The notes under the pieces were generated by a model. That model was not told where the DNA came from. It was given only the letters and a program-made list of their open reading frames with translations, and made no database searches. Below, piece after piece: positions 18,501 through 27,549 of a DNA stretch of 64,000 nucleotides. The DNA is from Sipunculus nudus (lineage: Eukaryota; Annelida; Sipuncula; Golfingiida; Sipunculidae): contig JAPPUL010000078.1 of the NCBI GenBank assembly GCA_026874595.1, positions 265,729 to 329,728 of the forward strand, in the 5' to 3' direction. The translations under genes were made by a program, and so were the position numbers. Positions within the stretch are counted from its first letter, which is position 1. Each line of letters starts with the position of its first letter.

Positions 18501-21500
18501 TTATATTCTAAAATAACTTGCTTTTTTGTGATGTATTATAAAAGAGGTTGTTGATTGCTCAGGGATTAGTAAATAGGCTTCCGTTAGGCTTACCCCTAGC
18601 TCCTCCATAACCGGCATAAGAGTCATTATCTTCTTTTGATCCTCTAAATTAGGACAAGCAGGATATCCAAAACTATACCTCTTCCCCTGTCCCACAGCCA
18701 AACCAAGTTCTCCCAATACCCGCCTATGAGAATATTCCGTAAGCGCCTCCGCAAGCTGTACCCCAAGCCCATGCAAATAATATGCCTTCTGATATTCTCC
18801 ACGCTCGTTAAGATCATCACTTATCTCCGTTAAACGCTTACCAAGGCTTACTACTTGAAATATTATTACGTCTTCTTGCCCCAACCCCTCCACCGCAAAG
18901 TAATCTGTTAGCGATAAATACGGCTTTGTCTTTTGTCTTGGAAAACTAAACTCTTCTAATACCTCTCTACCCTCTCCACCTTTATACAACAACAACTTCC
19001 CTTTGCTTGATACACAACGATAATAACCATATATTATTACAGGTGCAAAATACCCTCCCGCAATGCCCTCCTCCTTCAAGCCATTTAATACCGGATTAAA
19101 TTCCTTCTCTACAAGCTCATTATAAGCCTCTTTACTCATCCCTCGACCTCCCCAAGAAAGTCGGTATAACTCACTCAAAGACAATAAACTAAATAATTTA
19201 TCCATATCTATATCACTTGATCGCAAAACCTTATGTCCCCAAAATGGCGCCTTCGGTATTTCTTTCGATGCTTCTATTTCCGAGCGTCTAGCACCCTCTA
19301 AAGACCCTTCCCCCTCCTCAAATCCCTTCTGTTCTCTTCTTTCCTCCCTCCTGTAATTAACTACCTCCTCCTTTTGACCTTTTAATAACTCTTCCTTAGA
19401 AGACTCACAGGTCAGCTTATCCATTAAATCAAGTCCATCAAAGGCATCCTTTGCATATAATACTCCCCCCTTATATAAATCCTTTTCTCTAACTCTTAAA
19501 TCCTCTCCTCCTACCCCCTCACCACCAGAAGACCCTCCTATATACGATATTTGCATACTATAATTCTTATTTATTGCCGCTCCTCCTATTATTACAGGAT
19601 ACTCATACCCCCGCTTGGCAAGCTCCTTAACGCATAAGCCCATTTGCTTTGAAGTTGACACCAAAAGAGCACTTAAGCCTATTGCATCTACTTTATTCTT
19701 TACCGCTTCCTCTATTATTGTCGATACCGCAACCTGTTTTCCCAAATCGTATACCTTATATCCATTATTTGTTAGTATCGTCTTTACTAGATTTTTACCT
19801 ATGTCGTGAACATCCCCATATACCGTTGCCAGCAACATGCTCCCTTTTTGACTACTCTCATCCTTTTCCAAAAAATTCTCTAAGTATGATACTGCCTTCT
19901 TCATCACTTCTGCTGATTGTAATACAAACGGTAGGATTAACTCTCCTCGTCCAAATAAATTGCCTACCTCCTTCATCGCGGGTAGCAATATCTCATTTAA
20001 TATCTCTATTGGACTATGTCTTTCTAGTGCCTCGTCTATTAACGATTCTATCCCTTCTCCATCTCGCTTTACTATATTTGTAAATAGTAATTCCTCTACC
20101 GAAACTCGCTTCCTTTCTATCTTATCTCCTAAATTACCCCCTTTATCTCCTCCCTCGCTCTTTTCAAAATGTTCTATTAGTTCTAAAAGTGCTCCCTTAT
20201 GCTTATTGAATATTAACGCCTCTACAAGCTCTCGCTCCTTCTTTTCTATCTCCGGATATCTTATTACATGTTGAGGATTTATTATTACGGCATCAAGCCC
20301 TTCATTTAATGCATGATACAAAAATACACTGTTTAATACCTTCCTCGCTTTTAACTTTAAACCAAATGATACGTTGCTAAGCCCCAATACCGTCTTCACT
20401 TCCGGAAGTTCCTTCTTCACTAACCCTATCCCCTTTAATGTCTCATGTGCTGAATCCTCCCATTCTGCCTCGCCCGTTGCCAACGTGAAGGTTAGTACAT
20501 CTAATAATAACCCCTCCCCTTCTAATCCTTTATTTAGGCAACTTTTATACAACCTCTTTGCTATCTCAAGCTTCCTCTCCTTCGTTACCGCCATCCCCTC
20601 CTCATCTATTGTCAAGGCCACTAATGATGCCCCATAGTCTCTTGCAAGATCCTGCATCCCTTTATACCTTGTGCTCTCTCCACTCTCTAGGTTAATTGAG
20701 TTTATTATCGGACTCCCAGGATAGCTCCTAAGTGCTCGCTCTATAACCTCAGCATCCGTTGAGTCAAACATCAAAGGTGCCTCAATCACAAAAGATAAAC
20801 GCTTTACCACCTCCTCCATCATCAAAGCCTCGTCAGAACGCTCAGTAAGTGCAACGCATACATCCAATACATGTGCTCCATACCCCATCTGCTCCTCCGC
20901 TATCTTCAAAAGTCCATCATAATCCTCCCTCAACAAAAGCTCCTTTACGCGTCGGCTACCTTGTGAATTTAATCGCTCCCCTATTATTAAAGGTCTTGGC
21001 TCCTGACTCAAAAATACGCTCTTAAGACCGCTTGATACCCTTCGTCCCACATCCTCAACCTCTCGACCCCTCCTTACCCCCAAATCTAAATCTCGTAGCT
21101 CCCTTATATGTTCAGGCGTCGTCCCGCAGCACCCTCCTACTATATTTATTCCAAATCCTTCTACGAAATCCTTTAACTCCTCCTTCATCTCCTTAGGACC
21201 TAACTTATACACTGCCCTCCCCCCCTCGTTTATCGGTAATCCCGCATTCGGTAAGCATGATACCTTTAATCTCGTATTCTCACACAAATATTGTATCGGT
21301 ACCCTCATGTGTTTCGGACCTGTACTGCAGTTTATCCCTATCACATCCACACCAAGATTTTCTATCGTCGTTAGTGCTGACGATATGTCCGTCCCCAATA
21401 GCATCTTCCCATTCGTATCTAGCGTCACCTGTGCCACTATCGGTAGCTCTTCTCCTACCGCCTTATTGCTCCTCCTTATCCCATACACTATCGCTTTTAG

Positions 21501-22013
21501 CTCTAGGATGTCTTGAGTCGTCTCTATCAATAATCCTGATACGCCCCCTGCTTTTAGACCCCTTACTTGTTCTTCAAATATTTCTACCAATTCTACAAAA
21601 CTTATATCACCTAACTCCGGATCCGGCGACGAGGGTAAGTAGCCCGTTGGCCCTATCGCTCCAAGTACAAAACAATCGCGACCCTCCCTCTCCTTGCATT
21701 CCTCTGCCGCCTCAATCGCAAGCCGGGCCGCTTCCTTATTTATTTCATACACCTTATCCCCAAGCCCGTACTCCGAAAGCTTTACCCCATTACCTCCAAA
21801 TGTATTCGTTTCCACTATGTCACATCCCGCTGCAAAATATCTGCTATATATCTCCTTTATTACATCAGGTCGCGTTAATACCAAATACTCATTACAACCA
21901 TACTTCCCTCCATAATCCTCCTCTCCTAAATTATATTTCTGTATCTCTGTTCCTATTGCTCCGTCTAATAACAATATCCGCTTCTCAAGCTCCTTTAGTA
22001 TTCTACTTTCCAT
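18501..22013 (-). CDS. metH: Cobalamin-dependent methionine synthase
   Basis: MetH transfers methyl from methyltetrahydrofolate via cobalamin to homocysteine. All four modules are present in 1170 residues. The homocysteine-binding barrel (about 1-310) has LLDGAIGTEIQKY and the zinc-binding GGCCGTTPEHI. The folate barrel (about 340-620) starts at RPLIIGERLNSQGSR. The B12 cap and Rossmann domain (about 655-830) contains YGDVHDIGKNLV, whose His ligates cobalt. The C-terminal activation domain (about 930-1170) has RYSFGYPACPNLEDQ for AdoMet. A low-complexity linker (about 880-920) joins the last two. Shine-Dalgarno AAAAGGGA lies eight bases before the ATG, and the same purine motif is amplified into an array upstream. 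No SAM or B12 riboswitch was recognised. Confidence 0.97.
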   Translation of the reverse strand: MESRILKELEKRILLLDGAIGTEIQKYNLGEEDYGGKYGCNEYLVLTRPDVIKEIYSRYFAAGCDIVETNTFGGNGVKLSEYGLGDKVYEINKEAARLAIEAAEECKEREGRDCFVLGAIGPTGYLPSSPDPELGDISFVELVEIFEEQVRGLKAGGVSGLLIETTQDILELKAIVYGIRRSNKAVGEELPIVAQVTLDTNGKMLLGTDISSALTTIENLGVDVIGINCSTGPKHMRVPIQYLCENTRLKVSCLPNAGLPINEGGRAVYKLGPKEMKEELKDFVEGFGINIVGGCCGTTPEHIRELRDLDLGVRRGREVEDVGRRVSSGLKSVFLSQEPRPLIIGERLNSQGSRRVKELLLREDYDGLLKIAEEQMGYGAHVLDVCVALTERSDEALMMEEVVKRLSFVIEAPLMFDSTDAEVIERALRSYPGSPIINSINLESGESTRYKGMQDLARDYGASLVALTIDEEGMAVTKERKLEIAKRLYKSCLNKGLEGEGLLLDVLTFTLATGEAEWEDSAHETLKGIGLVKKELPEVKTVLGLSNVSFGLKLKARKVLNSVFLYHALNEGLDAVIINPQHVIRYPEIEKKERELVEALIFNKHKGALLELIEHFEKSEGGDKGGNLGDKIERKRVSVEELLFTNIVKRDGEGIESLIDEALERHSPIEILNEILLPAMKEVGNLFGRGELILPFVLQSAEVMKKAVSYLENFLEKDESSQKGSMLLATVYGDVHDIGKNLVKTILTNNGYKVYDLGKQVAVSTIIEEAVKNKVDAIGLSALLVSTSKQMGLCVKELAKRGYEYPVIIGGAAINKNYSMQISYIGGSSGGEGVGGEDLRVREKDLYKGGVLYAKDAFDGLDLMDKLTCESSKEELLKGQKEEVVNYRREERREQKGFEEGEGSLEGARRSEIEASKEIPKAPFWGHKVLRSSDIDMDKLFSLLSLSELYRLSWGGRGMSKEAYNELVEKEFNPVLNGLKEEGIAGGYFAPVIIYGYYRCVSSKGKLLLYKGGEGREVLEEFSFPRQKTKPYLSLTDYFAVEGLGQEDVIIFQVVSLGKRLTEISDDLNERGEYQKAYYLHGLGVQLAEALTEYSHRRVLGELGLAVGQGKRYSFGYPACPNLEDQKKIMTLMPVMEELGVSLTEAYLLIPEQSTTSFIIHHKKASYFRI

Positions 22014-22035
22014 CTGATTTTCCCTTTTTATTTTT

Positions 22036-22330
22036 ACTCCCTTTTTACTCCCTTTTTACTCCCTTTTTGCTCCCTTTTTACTCCCTTTTTGCTCCCTTTT
22101 ACTCCCTTTTTGCTCCCTTTTACTCCCTTTTGCTCCCTTTTACTCCCTTTTTGCTCCCTTTTACTCCCTTTTACTCCCTTTTGCTCCCTTTTACTCCCTT
22201 TTGCTCCCTTTTACTCCCTTTTTGCTCCCTTTTGCTCCCTTTTTGCTCCCTTTTGCTCCCTTTTGCTCCCTTTTTGCTCCCTTTTTGCTCCCTTTTACTC
22301 CCTTTTTGCTCCCTTTTACTCCCTTTTTTC
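22036..22330. repeat. About 28 tandem copies of a 10-11 bp Shine-Dalgarno-like unit upstream of metH
   Basis: The plus strand shows CTCCCTTTT(T)(A/G) repeated about 28 times, with unit lengths of 10 and 11 bp intermixed. Read in the metH direction each unit is AAAAGGGAG preceded by C or T. It ends close to the real metH ribosome-binding site. A short TTTCACTTTA triplet borders its far side. It fills most of the 450-bp gap between divergent metH and kdsB. The long open frame across it (LLPFYSLFAPF repeats) is an artefact. Confidence 0.97.
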
Positions 22331-22463
22331 ACTTTATTTCACTTTATTTCACTTTTTTCCCGCTTTATGTAATTTCTTCTTAATCAATCTTGTATCTTTT
22401 ATTGTTTAACGCTTAAATATTGTCTAGCACTTAAACTTTAATCGCCACCTGAGGCCTTATTTT

Positions 22464-23219
22464 ATGCATACTCATAACGTTTCTATCATCATCCCCGCAA
22501 GACTCAGCTCTTCTCGCCTAAAACACAAAGTTTTAGCCAATATCCAGGGTAAACCATTGATTCAACACGTCTTTGAAAACGCCGCCGCCTCCAATCTACC
22601 CACTTTTATCGCTTATGACCATAGCAACATCTATAACGCTTGTTCCTCATTCACTAATAACTTAATCAAAACATCCACCGCTTTTCAAAATGGCACCGAC
22701 AGAATCGCTTCTATCGCTTCTAACTTTAACTCCCAGTGGTTTATTAATATTCAGGCCGATGAACCCCTTATATCCACTAACACAATCACTCGGTTTTGCT
22801 CATTCATCCTACAAAACCAAAATGAACACATTTTAAGCATTATTAAGCCCCTACGCCACAAAAGTATAATAAATATTCCCTCCAATGTGAAAGTCATTGT
22901 AGATAACGATTTTTATGCCAAAAGATTCTTTCGACTCTCAAGCTCTTATATTGATTATAAAAACATATTCCTTCATGTCGGCATTTATGCTTACTCTAAG
23001 AAATTCCTTACTAACTCTTTACCTAAACTCCAAATAAAACAAAATAACCAAAATCTTGAGCAAGATAAATTCTTAGACAATGGCTTTAATATCAAAATGT
23101 TACTCTCTTCTGAGCATACTATCGGGGTTGACTCCCCTTCTGATCTTAGGAAGGTTAGACGCCTTTTTAGTCTACGTGAACTTTCTCCCGTGAAACATAG
23201 GAAAAGAATTATAGATTAG
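22464..23219 (+). CDS. kdsB: 3-deoxy-manno-octulosonate cytidylyltransferase (CMP-KDO synthetase)
   Basis: KdsB activates KDO with CTP for lipopolysaccharide inner-core synthesis in the cytosol. The 251-residue protein has the nucleotidyltransferase start IIIPARLSSSRLKHKVLANI, then QNGTDRIAS, WFINIQADEPLI and the conserved FLHVGIYAYSKKFL. The length fits the family. Conserved glycines are replaced in places (QAD for the usual QGD), so it is a somewhat divergent copy. TGAGG lies upstream of the ATG. Isoleucine is mostly ATC/ATT here, unlike the ATA-rich neighbours, hinting at separate origin of this block. No other LPS genes are adjacent. Confidence 0.88.
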   Translation: MHTHNVSIIIPARLSSSRLKHKVLANIQGKPLIQHVFENAAASNLPTFIAYDHSNIYNACSSFTNNLIKTSTAFQNGTDRIASIASNFNSQWFINIQADEPLISTNTITRFCSFILQNQNEHILSIIKPLRHKSIINIPSNVKVIVDNDFYAKRFFRLSSSYIDYKNIFLHVGIYAYSKKFLTNSLPKLQIKQNNQNLEQDKFLDNGFNIKMLLSSEHTIGVDSPSDLRKVRRLFSLRELSPVKHRKRIID

Positions 23220-23303
23220 CACCAGTTACTTTTTTTCATTTTATATGTTATACTTTTATACTTATTATTGTATCATAATATATAACTATATTAGGTAATC
23301 TAA

Positions 23304-24152
23304 TTGATACTTGCTGATATTAATACTCACAACGATTTCCACAAAAGAATAACTCATTTTGCTAAGCTATATGCTCATATGACCTCTTACAAATCTATCG
23401 GCTTCTATGGTCAGCCTGATAACCACACCATTGACATCTTTAAGAACTTCGGCTTCTCATTTATCGACTTGGATATAAACTTTAAGCACCCTAATTACAA
23501 AATCGTTCCCGATGTCTATTGCCACATCATTAGAGATATCGTTAACAATGCTATCCATCTAAAAGATAAACTTGCCTCTGTCATTTGTACCACAGGTAAG
23601 GATAAGTGTGATCAGGGTAGGGCCGTTTTTGATTTGCTTCATAAACTTGAGTTTAATGTTATTGATGCTTCTAATAAAAATACTACCCCTTTGCGAGAAC
23701 CCATTATCTCTAAAGCTAAAGGTAATTTGAAAAATCGCGTTATTCGCATTATGGAACTTATTTATAAGCCCCTTTCTAATGCCGAAATCCAATATTATAA
23801 GCATAATCAGTGCACTCCCGTTTGCAACTTCCATGGCACTCCTCCCCATGATATCGATTTACTTGAACTCTTTCCTGATAAAACCCATATTGAAGGATGG
23901 ACACGTCTTGTTGAAATGGGCATTCCTGCCCTTGTATCTAAAGAATGGAAGATCCAAACACCAGTTCCTACTGTATATTTTGCTCAGTCGTTCTGTAACA
24001 AGCAAATGTTAGCTAGCTTTATGGCCAATAAGCACAATGATATGTATGTTGACGGACACGGATCCATGACTGCAAGCTCTAAGGCTAAACTTGAGGCTTT
24101 TATTACATTAAAAACATCAGCTACATTAAATAATCTTAAAAATCTTAACTAA
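23304..24152 (+). CDS. HgdB-like protein (2-hydroxyacyl-CoA dehydratase D family-related), probable Fe-S protein
   Basis: I do not recognise a characterised orthologue. The 282-residue protein starts at a TTG with a weak ribosome site. Six Cys are spread through it, in YCHII, ICTTGKDKC, QCTPVC and QSFCNK. The C-terminal GHGSMTASSKAKLEAFI resembles the end of HgdB-family proteins, where a Gln-Arg-Thr-Arg-like segment precedes EAFIE. The SFCNK piece resembles the family's FCD site. The next gene, 10 bp downstream, encodes a BadF-type ATPase, the usual partner of such proteins. The pair is therefore best read as a small HgdB/HgdC or double-cubane-cluster-type module. The substrate is unknown, and it is shorter than typical HgdB or YjiM. 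Confidence 0.55.
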   Translation: MILADINTHNDFHKRITHFAKLYAHMTSYKSIGFYGQPDNHTIDIFKNFGFSFIDLDINFKHPNYKIVPDVYCHIIRDIVNNAIHLKDKLASVICTTGKDKCDQGRAVFDLLHKLEFNVIDASNKNTTPLREPIISKAKGNLKNRVIRIMELIYKPLSNAEIQYYKHNQCTPVCNFHGTPPHDIDLLELFPDKTHIEGWTRLVEMGIPALVSKEWKIQTPVPTVYFAQSFCNKQMLASFMANKHNDMYVDGHGSMTASSKAKLEAFITLKTSATLNNLKNLN

Positions 24153-24162
24153 GAGGTCTTTT

Positions 24163-24855
24163 ATGCTTTTATGTGATGGCGGAACCACTTATACAAAGAT
24201 ATTTGATACTCTTAACAAGAATTTATCTATTGTCAAAACTAAAGATATCGTTAAGAACAAAAACAGGCATTTTATCTACGCAACCGGACACTCATCTAAA
24301 GAACATTGTGATAAGTATGTAAATGAACTTATAGCCCTTGCTTATGGCGGACTTAGCGATATTACAGAGGACAATTTTACCCTAGTTGATATCGGCTCTC
24401 GTGATATGAAGTTAGTTGTTTTTAAAAATAGAACCGCTGAAGTTATGGATTGGAATAGCTCTTGTGGAGGGAATATGGGATTCACTACTGAGATCCTTGG
24501 GCAGTATTATAATGTAGACTATGATACTCTCCCACCTCAAGATAAATCAGTTCCTTTAGCATGTGGCTTGCTTGGCATTGAACGGATTTTTGATCTTATA
24601 AACAAAGGTACAGACCCTGATATTGCTGTTGCTTACTTCATTAGAGGCCTTGCTAAAGCTAGTTTTAACTTCGCAAAAAAACCTGCTAAGTTATACCTTT
24701 CAGGAGGATTTTCTAATAATATCTGTTTCATAAAAACTTTACAATCCTTTTGTGAAGTTGTGATCAAGGGGCAGGATCTTCTTATTAAAGGGCTTTTAGC
24801 TTTTGCACAAAATAATATGCATCATCCCAATTTGATAAAGTCTATCAATCCTTAA
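24163..24855 (+). CDS. BadF/BadG/BcrA/BcrD-type ATPase (dehydratase activator-like)
   Basis: The 230-residue protein is an ASKHA ATPase of the HgdC/BadF type. Phosphate-1 motif DGGTTYTKI is at the N-terminus, phosphate-2 is VDIGSRDMKLVV and the adenosine motif is LYLSGGFSNNI. Family activators form a [4Fe-4S] cluster at a dimer interface from two Cys per subunit. Candidates here are SSCGGNMGF and VPLACGLLG, in the expected places. ATP hydrolysis would drive low-potential electron transfer to the HgdB-like partner encoded 10 bp upstream. AAGAGG precedes the ATG. The 3' end overlaps the convergent unknown gene by 11 bp. The protein is slightly short for the family but not obviously truncated. 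Confidence 0.8.
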   Translation: MLLCDGGTTYTKIFDTLNKNLSIVKTKDIVKNKNRHFIYATGHSSKEHCDKYVNELIALAYGGLSDITEDNFTLVDIGSRDMKLVVFKNRTAEVMDWNSSCGGNMGFTTEILGQYYNVDYDTLPPQDKSVPLACGLLGIERIFDLINKGTDPDIAVAYFIRGLAKASFNFAKKPAKLYLSGGFSNNICFIKTLQSFCEVVIKGQDLLIKGLLAFAQNNMHHPNLIKSINP

Positions 24856-25540
24856 TATATTTTACCTTGTCTAAAAAGGATAGTAAATGTCTAAGATCAT
24901 GACTATCTACTCTTTCGTTTATAGCATTTATGTATAGTAGTGGCTCCTCTTTACTAAGAAAATAATATAACATAACTTCCATTACTGCCTTCTCTTTATC
25001 CAAAAAATAACTCTCATCTGATAGCATAGTATTATATTTATCATATGCAAGTTTTACCTCAGCATATTCAATACTTCCTTTATCTACCTTCAATATGAAC
25101 TCTATTATTTCCTTGTCCTTTGAATAAAAGAATTCTAGCTTACGTAATATATTAAATACATCTTTTTTACATGGACTTGATAAACTCTCTTCACTAAGAC
25201 CTATCCTATTAAACAATATCATCAAAAAACTTCTCTCAACAAGTTTTAATATATCCTTAACATTCTTGTTCTCAAGCCCGTCTACATCTTCCAAAGTCTC
25301 AACTAAATTTCTAATGTCATAATACGCTTTCCAATTCGGCATCCCATTACGTCCAAAACATACGTAATCTACATATTCCTCCTCTTCCTCCCTGCTTAAA
25401 ATATTATCAACTAGACTTATAGGATGCTCTGCATATACACTGTCTACTTCGCTTGATACTATCTCAACGCAATTACGCCTAAATAACTCATTTCTATAAT
25501 CTTCATCTCTATCAGAACTAACATCATTATCCAAATACAT
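24845..25540 (-). CDS. Conserved-looking hypothetical protein, acidic
   Basis: No family is recognised. The roughly 231-residue product is acidic, all-helical in appearance, with no signal peptide or membrane segment. A run of six acidic residues lies in the SREEEEEYVDYV stretch, and it ends HDLRHLLSFLDKVKYIKD. An ATG seven codons upstream (25561) is open, but AAGGAG sits nine bases before the ATG at 25540, so the latter is preferred. It is convergent with the BadF-like gene and overlaps it by 11 bp, and thiE follows on the same strand 195 bp upstream of its start. No function is proposed. Confidence 0.65.
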   Translation of the reverse strand: MYLDNDVSSDRDEDYRNELFRRNCVEIVSSEVDSVYAEHPISLVDNILSREEEEEYVDYVCFGRNGMPNWKAYYDIRNLVETLEDVDGLENKNVKDILKLVERSFLMILFNRIGLSEESLSSPCKKDVFNILRKLEFFYSKDKEIIEFILKVDKGSIEYAEVKLAYDKYNTMLSDESYFLDKEKAVMEVMLYYFLSKEEPLLYINAINERVDSHDLRHLLSFLDKVKYIKD

Positions 25541-25735
25541 AATTACTCGCTCCTTACGCATTATAAAATAAATAATACTTCTTAAGAATTTAAGGCACAG
25601 CTTATTCTAGCTATTAAAACAACTATATGCTTATTTAACAATTATAGCTTCATTTTAGTATTCTTATAAGATTATATTATTTTATTTAGCAAAATTTGTA
25701 TGCTTATCTACACCTTTTATCTTAGAATACAAAAC

Positions 25736-26380
25736 CTAATTAAAAACTTTATTAACTTCTTCTATTAGCCATTCTGTTGCTCTGCGAGGCTCTTTTGAAC
25801 TTATTATATATCCTATTAAAGCTACTCCATAAACTCCCCTCAAAAAACATATGTTATCTGCTCCAAGCCCGCCTAAGCCATACACCCTTATCCCTATATT
25901 ACTAACTGCCTCAAGTGCAGATATCCCTAATTCCTTCACCGCATAACTCTTCTTTGTATTCGGCTTTAATATCGGGCTATATGTTACAAAATCTATTCCC
26001 TCTTGGGCGCATAGCTTAACTTCCTCTACGCTGTGGGCTGAGTAGCCTATTATATAATCTCTCCCCTTTTTAGCTTCACTCTTTTTTATCTGCTCTTGTA
26101 CTTTCTTAAGTGGTAGGCTATTTTTTCCTATATGTATACCATCTGCATCAATCGCTTCCATTATGTCTAATCTGTCATTTATTAGCAATAGTGCTTTGTA
26201 TCTATTCGTTAAGGTTCGAAGTCGTTTCCCAAGATTATACATATCACGCGTATTTAAATCTTTCTCTCGTAGCTGCACCATCCTTACCCCTCCTTCAAGT
26301 GCCTCTTCTACTACGTATAATATATCTTTACACCCCCTCCTGTCCGTTATTAAATATACTCTCGGTAATTCCTTTCCCAT
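25736..26380 (-). CDS. thiE: Thiamine-phosphate synthase
   Basis: ThiE joins the thiazole phosphate and hydroxymethylpyrimidine diphosphate to thiamine phosphate. The 214-residue TIM-barrel protein has RVYLITDRRG, MVQLREKDLNTRD (diphosphate and Mg contacts), LLINDRLDIMEAIDADGIHIG, YSAHSVEEVKLC, DFVTYSPILKPNTK and YGLGGLGADN, all in family order. It is the last gene of the thiF-thiS-thiG-thiE run, 60 bp after thiG. No clear Shine-Dalgarno is seen before the ATG, but no better in-frame start exists near the conserved N-terminus. Confidence 0.93.
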   Translation of the reverse strand: MGKELPRVYLITDRRGCKDILYVVEEALEGGVRMVQLREKDLNTRDMYNLGKRLRTLTNRYKALLLINDRLDIMEAIDADGIHIGKNSLPLKKVQEQIKKSEAKKGRDYIIGYSAHSVEEVKLCAQEGIDFVTYSPILKPNTKKSYAVKELGISALEAVSNIGIRVYGLGGLGADNICFLRGVYGVALIGYIISSKEPRRATEWLIEEVNKVFN

Positions 26381-26440
26381 ATCAATATTAGCTGAAACTA
26401 AACTTGAGCAAAAGCATTATAAATTTAACCTCACGCTGTC

Positions 26441-27217
26441 CTATATTACAACTCCCTCAACAGGACTACTTGCACTTGCGTAGAGCTTCTTTGGTATCCT
26501 GCCTGCCAAATACGATAACCGCCCCGCTTCTACCGCCCTCCTCATCGACAACGCCATCATACTAGGATCTTCTGCGCACGCTATTGCCGTATTCATTAAT
26601 ACCCCATCACATCCCAATTCCATCGCTATCGCTGCATCAGATGCCGTGCCTACTCCTGCATCCACTATAACAGGTACTTTTACCTGTTCTAGGATTATCT
26701 GTATATTATAAGGATTCCTTATCCCAAGTCCTGACCCTATCGGTGCCGCCAACGGCATCACGCATGCACACCCTACGTCTTCAAGCTTAAGCGCCATTAT
26801 AGGATCATCTGTTACATACGGAAATACCACAAATCCCTCTTTTACCAGTATTCTTGCCGCTTCAAGCGTTGCCTCGTTATCCGGATACAAGGTCCGCTCA
26901 TCGCCTATTACCTCAAGCTTTATATAATTATTCATTCCCGCCTCCCGTCCAAGACGGGCAAAGCGAAGTGCTTCCTCTTTTGTATAACATCCTGCTGTGT
27001 TTGGGAGTAGTGTATATTTCTTTAAATCTATATAACGTAACAACGACTTCGTACTGCTTTCAAGATCTACTCGCCTTACCGCTACCGTCACTATCTCTGT
27101 TCCAGACTCCATAAGCGCCTTCTCCATTACCTCAAATGTCTCATACTTTCCCGTTCCTACTAATAATCGTGATTTATATTCTTTTCCTGCTATTTCAAAT
27201 TTAGCCTCTCTTTTCAT
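26441..27217 (-). CDS. thiG: Thiazole synthase
   Basis: ThiG builds the thiazole phosphate from deoxyxylulose phosphate, dehydroglycine and sulfur carried on ThiS. The 258-residue protein shows [28 protein letters not shown] (with the imine-forming Lys expected soon after the family's strand order), [29 protein letters not shown] and [19 protein letters not shown]. It lies downstream of thiS, separated by an 84-bp purine-rich spacer with a GGAGGC(A/G)AGTTA element occurring twice. A thiH or thiO gene for dehydroglycine is not in the window. Confidence 0.95.
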   Translation of the reverse strand: MKREAKFEIAGKEYKSRLLVGTGKYETFEVMEKALMESGTEIVTVAVRRVDLESSTKSLLRYIDLKKYTLLPNTAGCYTKEEALRFARLGREAGMNNYIKLEVIGDERTLYPDNEATLEAARILVKEGFVVFPYVTDDPIMALKLEDVGCACVMPLAAPIGSGLGIRNPYNIQIILEQVKVPVIVDAGVGTASDAAIAMELGCDGVLMNTAIACAEDPSMMALSMRRAVEAGRLSYLAGRIPKKLYASASSPVEGVVI

Positions 27218-27301
27218 TTTCTATTTAACCCCATTTTTATCTAATTAACTCGCCTCCTCCCCTTAACCACTCTCCTTAACCCATACCTCTAACTTGCCTC
27301 C

Positions 27302-27505
27302 TCAACCTCCCCCCACAAATTGTACTATCTCAAGATTATCTCCTTCTTTTAAACTATGTCCCCCAAAACTATCCTTCGACACTATCTCAAGATTATGTTC
27401 CACCGCTATGTTCTTCACTTCTATATTCAGCTCCTTTAAAATGTCCGCTATCGTAAGCCCTTCTCCCTTAAATTCCTTCTTCGCTCCATTTACTTTTATA
27501 TGCAT
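27302..27505 (-). CDS. thiS: Sulfur carrier protein ThiS
   Basis: The 67-residue beta-grasp protein begins MHIKVNGAKKEF and ends EIVQFVGGG. The C-terminal Gly-Gly is the residue pair adenylated by ThiF and converted to a thiocarboxylate for ThiG. AAGGAGG lies seven bases before the ATG, one of the best ribosome sites in the window. It sits between thiF and thiG on the same strand. Confidence 0.95.
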   Translation of the reverse strand: MHIKVNGAKKEFKGEGLTIADILKELNIEVKNIAVEHNLEIVSKDSFGGHSLKEGDNLEIVQFVGGG

Positions 27506-27549
27506 TCTCTTTCCTCCTTAATCATTTTTGCAATCCTTTTTGCCCATTC

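Noticed and set aside
19649-20637. Plus-strand frames antisense to metH
   Set aside because: Composition is typical of antisense reading of a biased gene and none has a family signature; metH is intact on the other strand.
22036-22330. CRISPR-like array
   Set aside because: The units are 10-11 bp, directly adjacent with no spacers, and no cas genes are near.
21257-22409. Long plus-strand frames with LLPFYSLFAPF repeats
   Set aside because: They are produced by the 10-11 bp array and by antisense reading of metH; there is no plausible start or family match.
22014-22463. SAM or cobalamin riboswitch upstream of metH
   Set aside because: The region is occupied by the simple-sequence array and no conserved riboswitch core was found.
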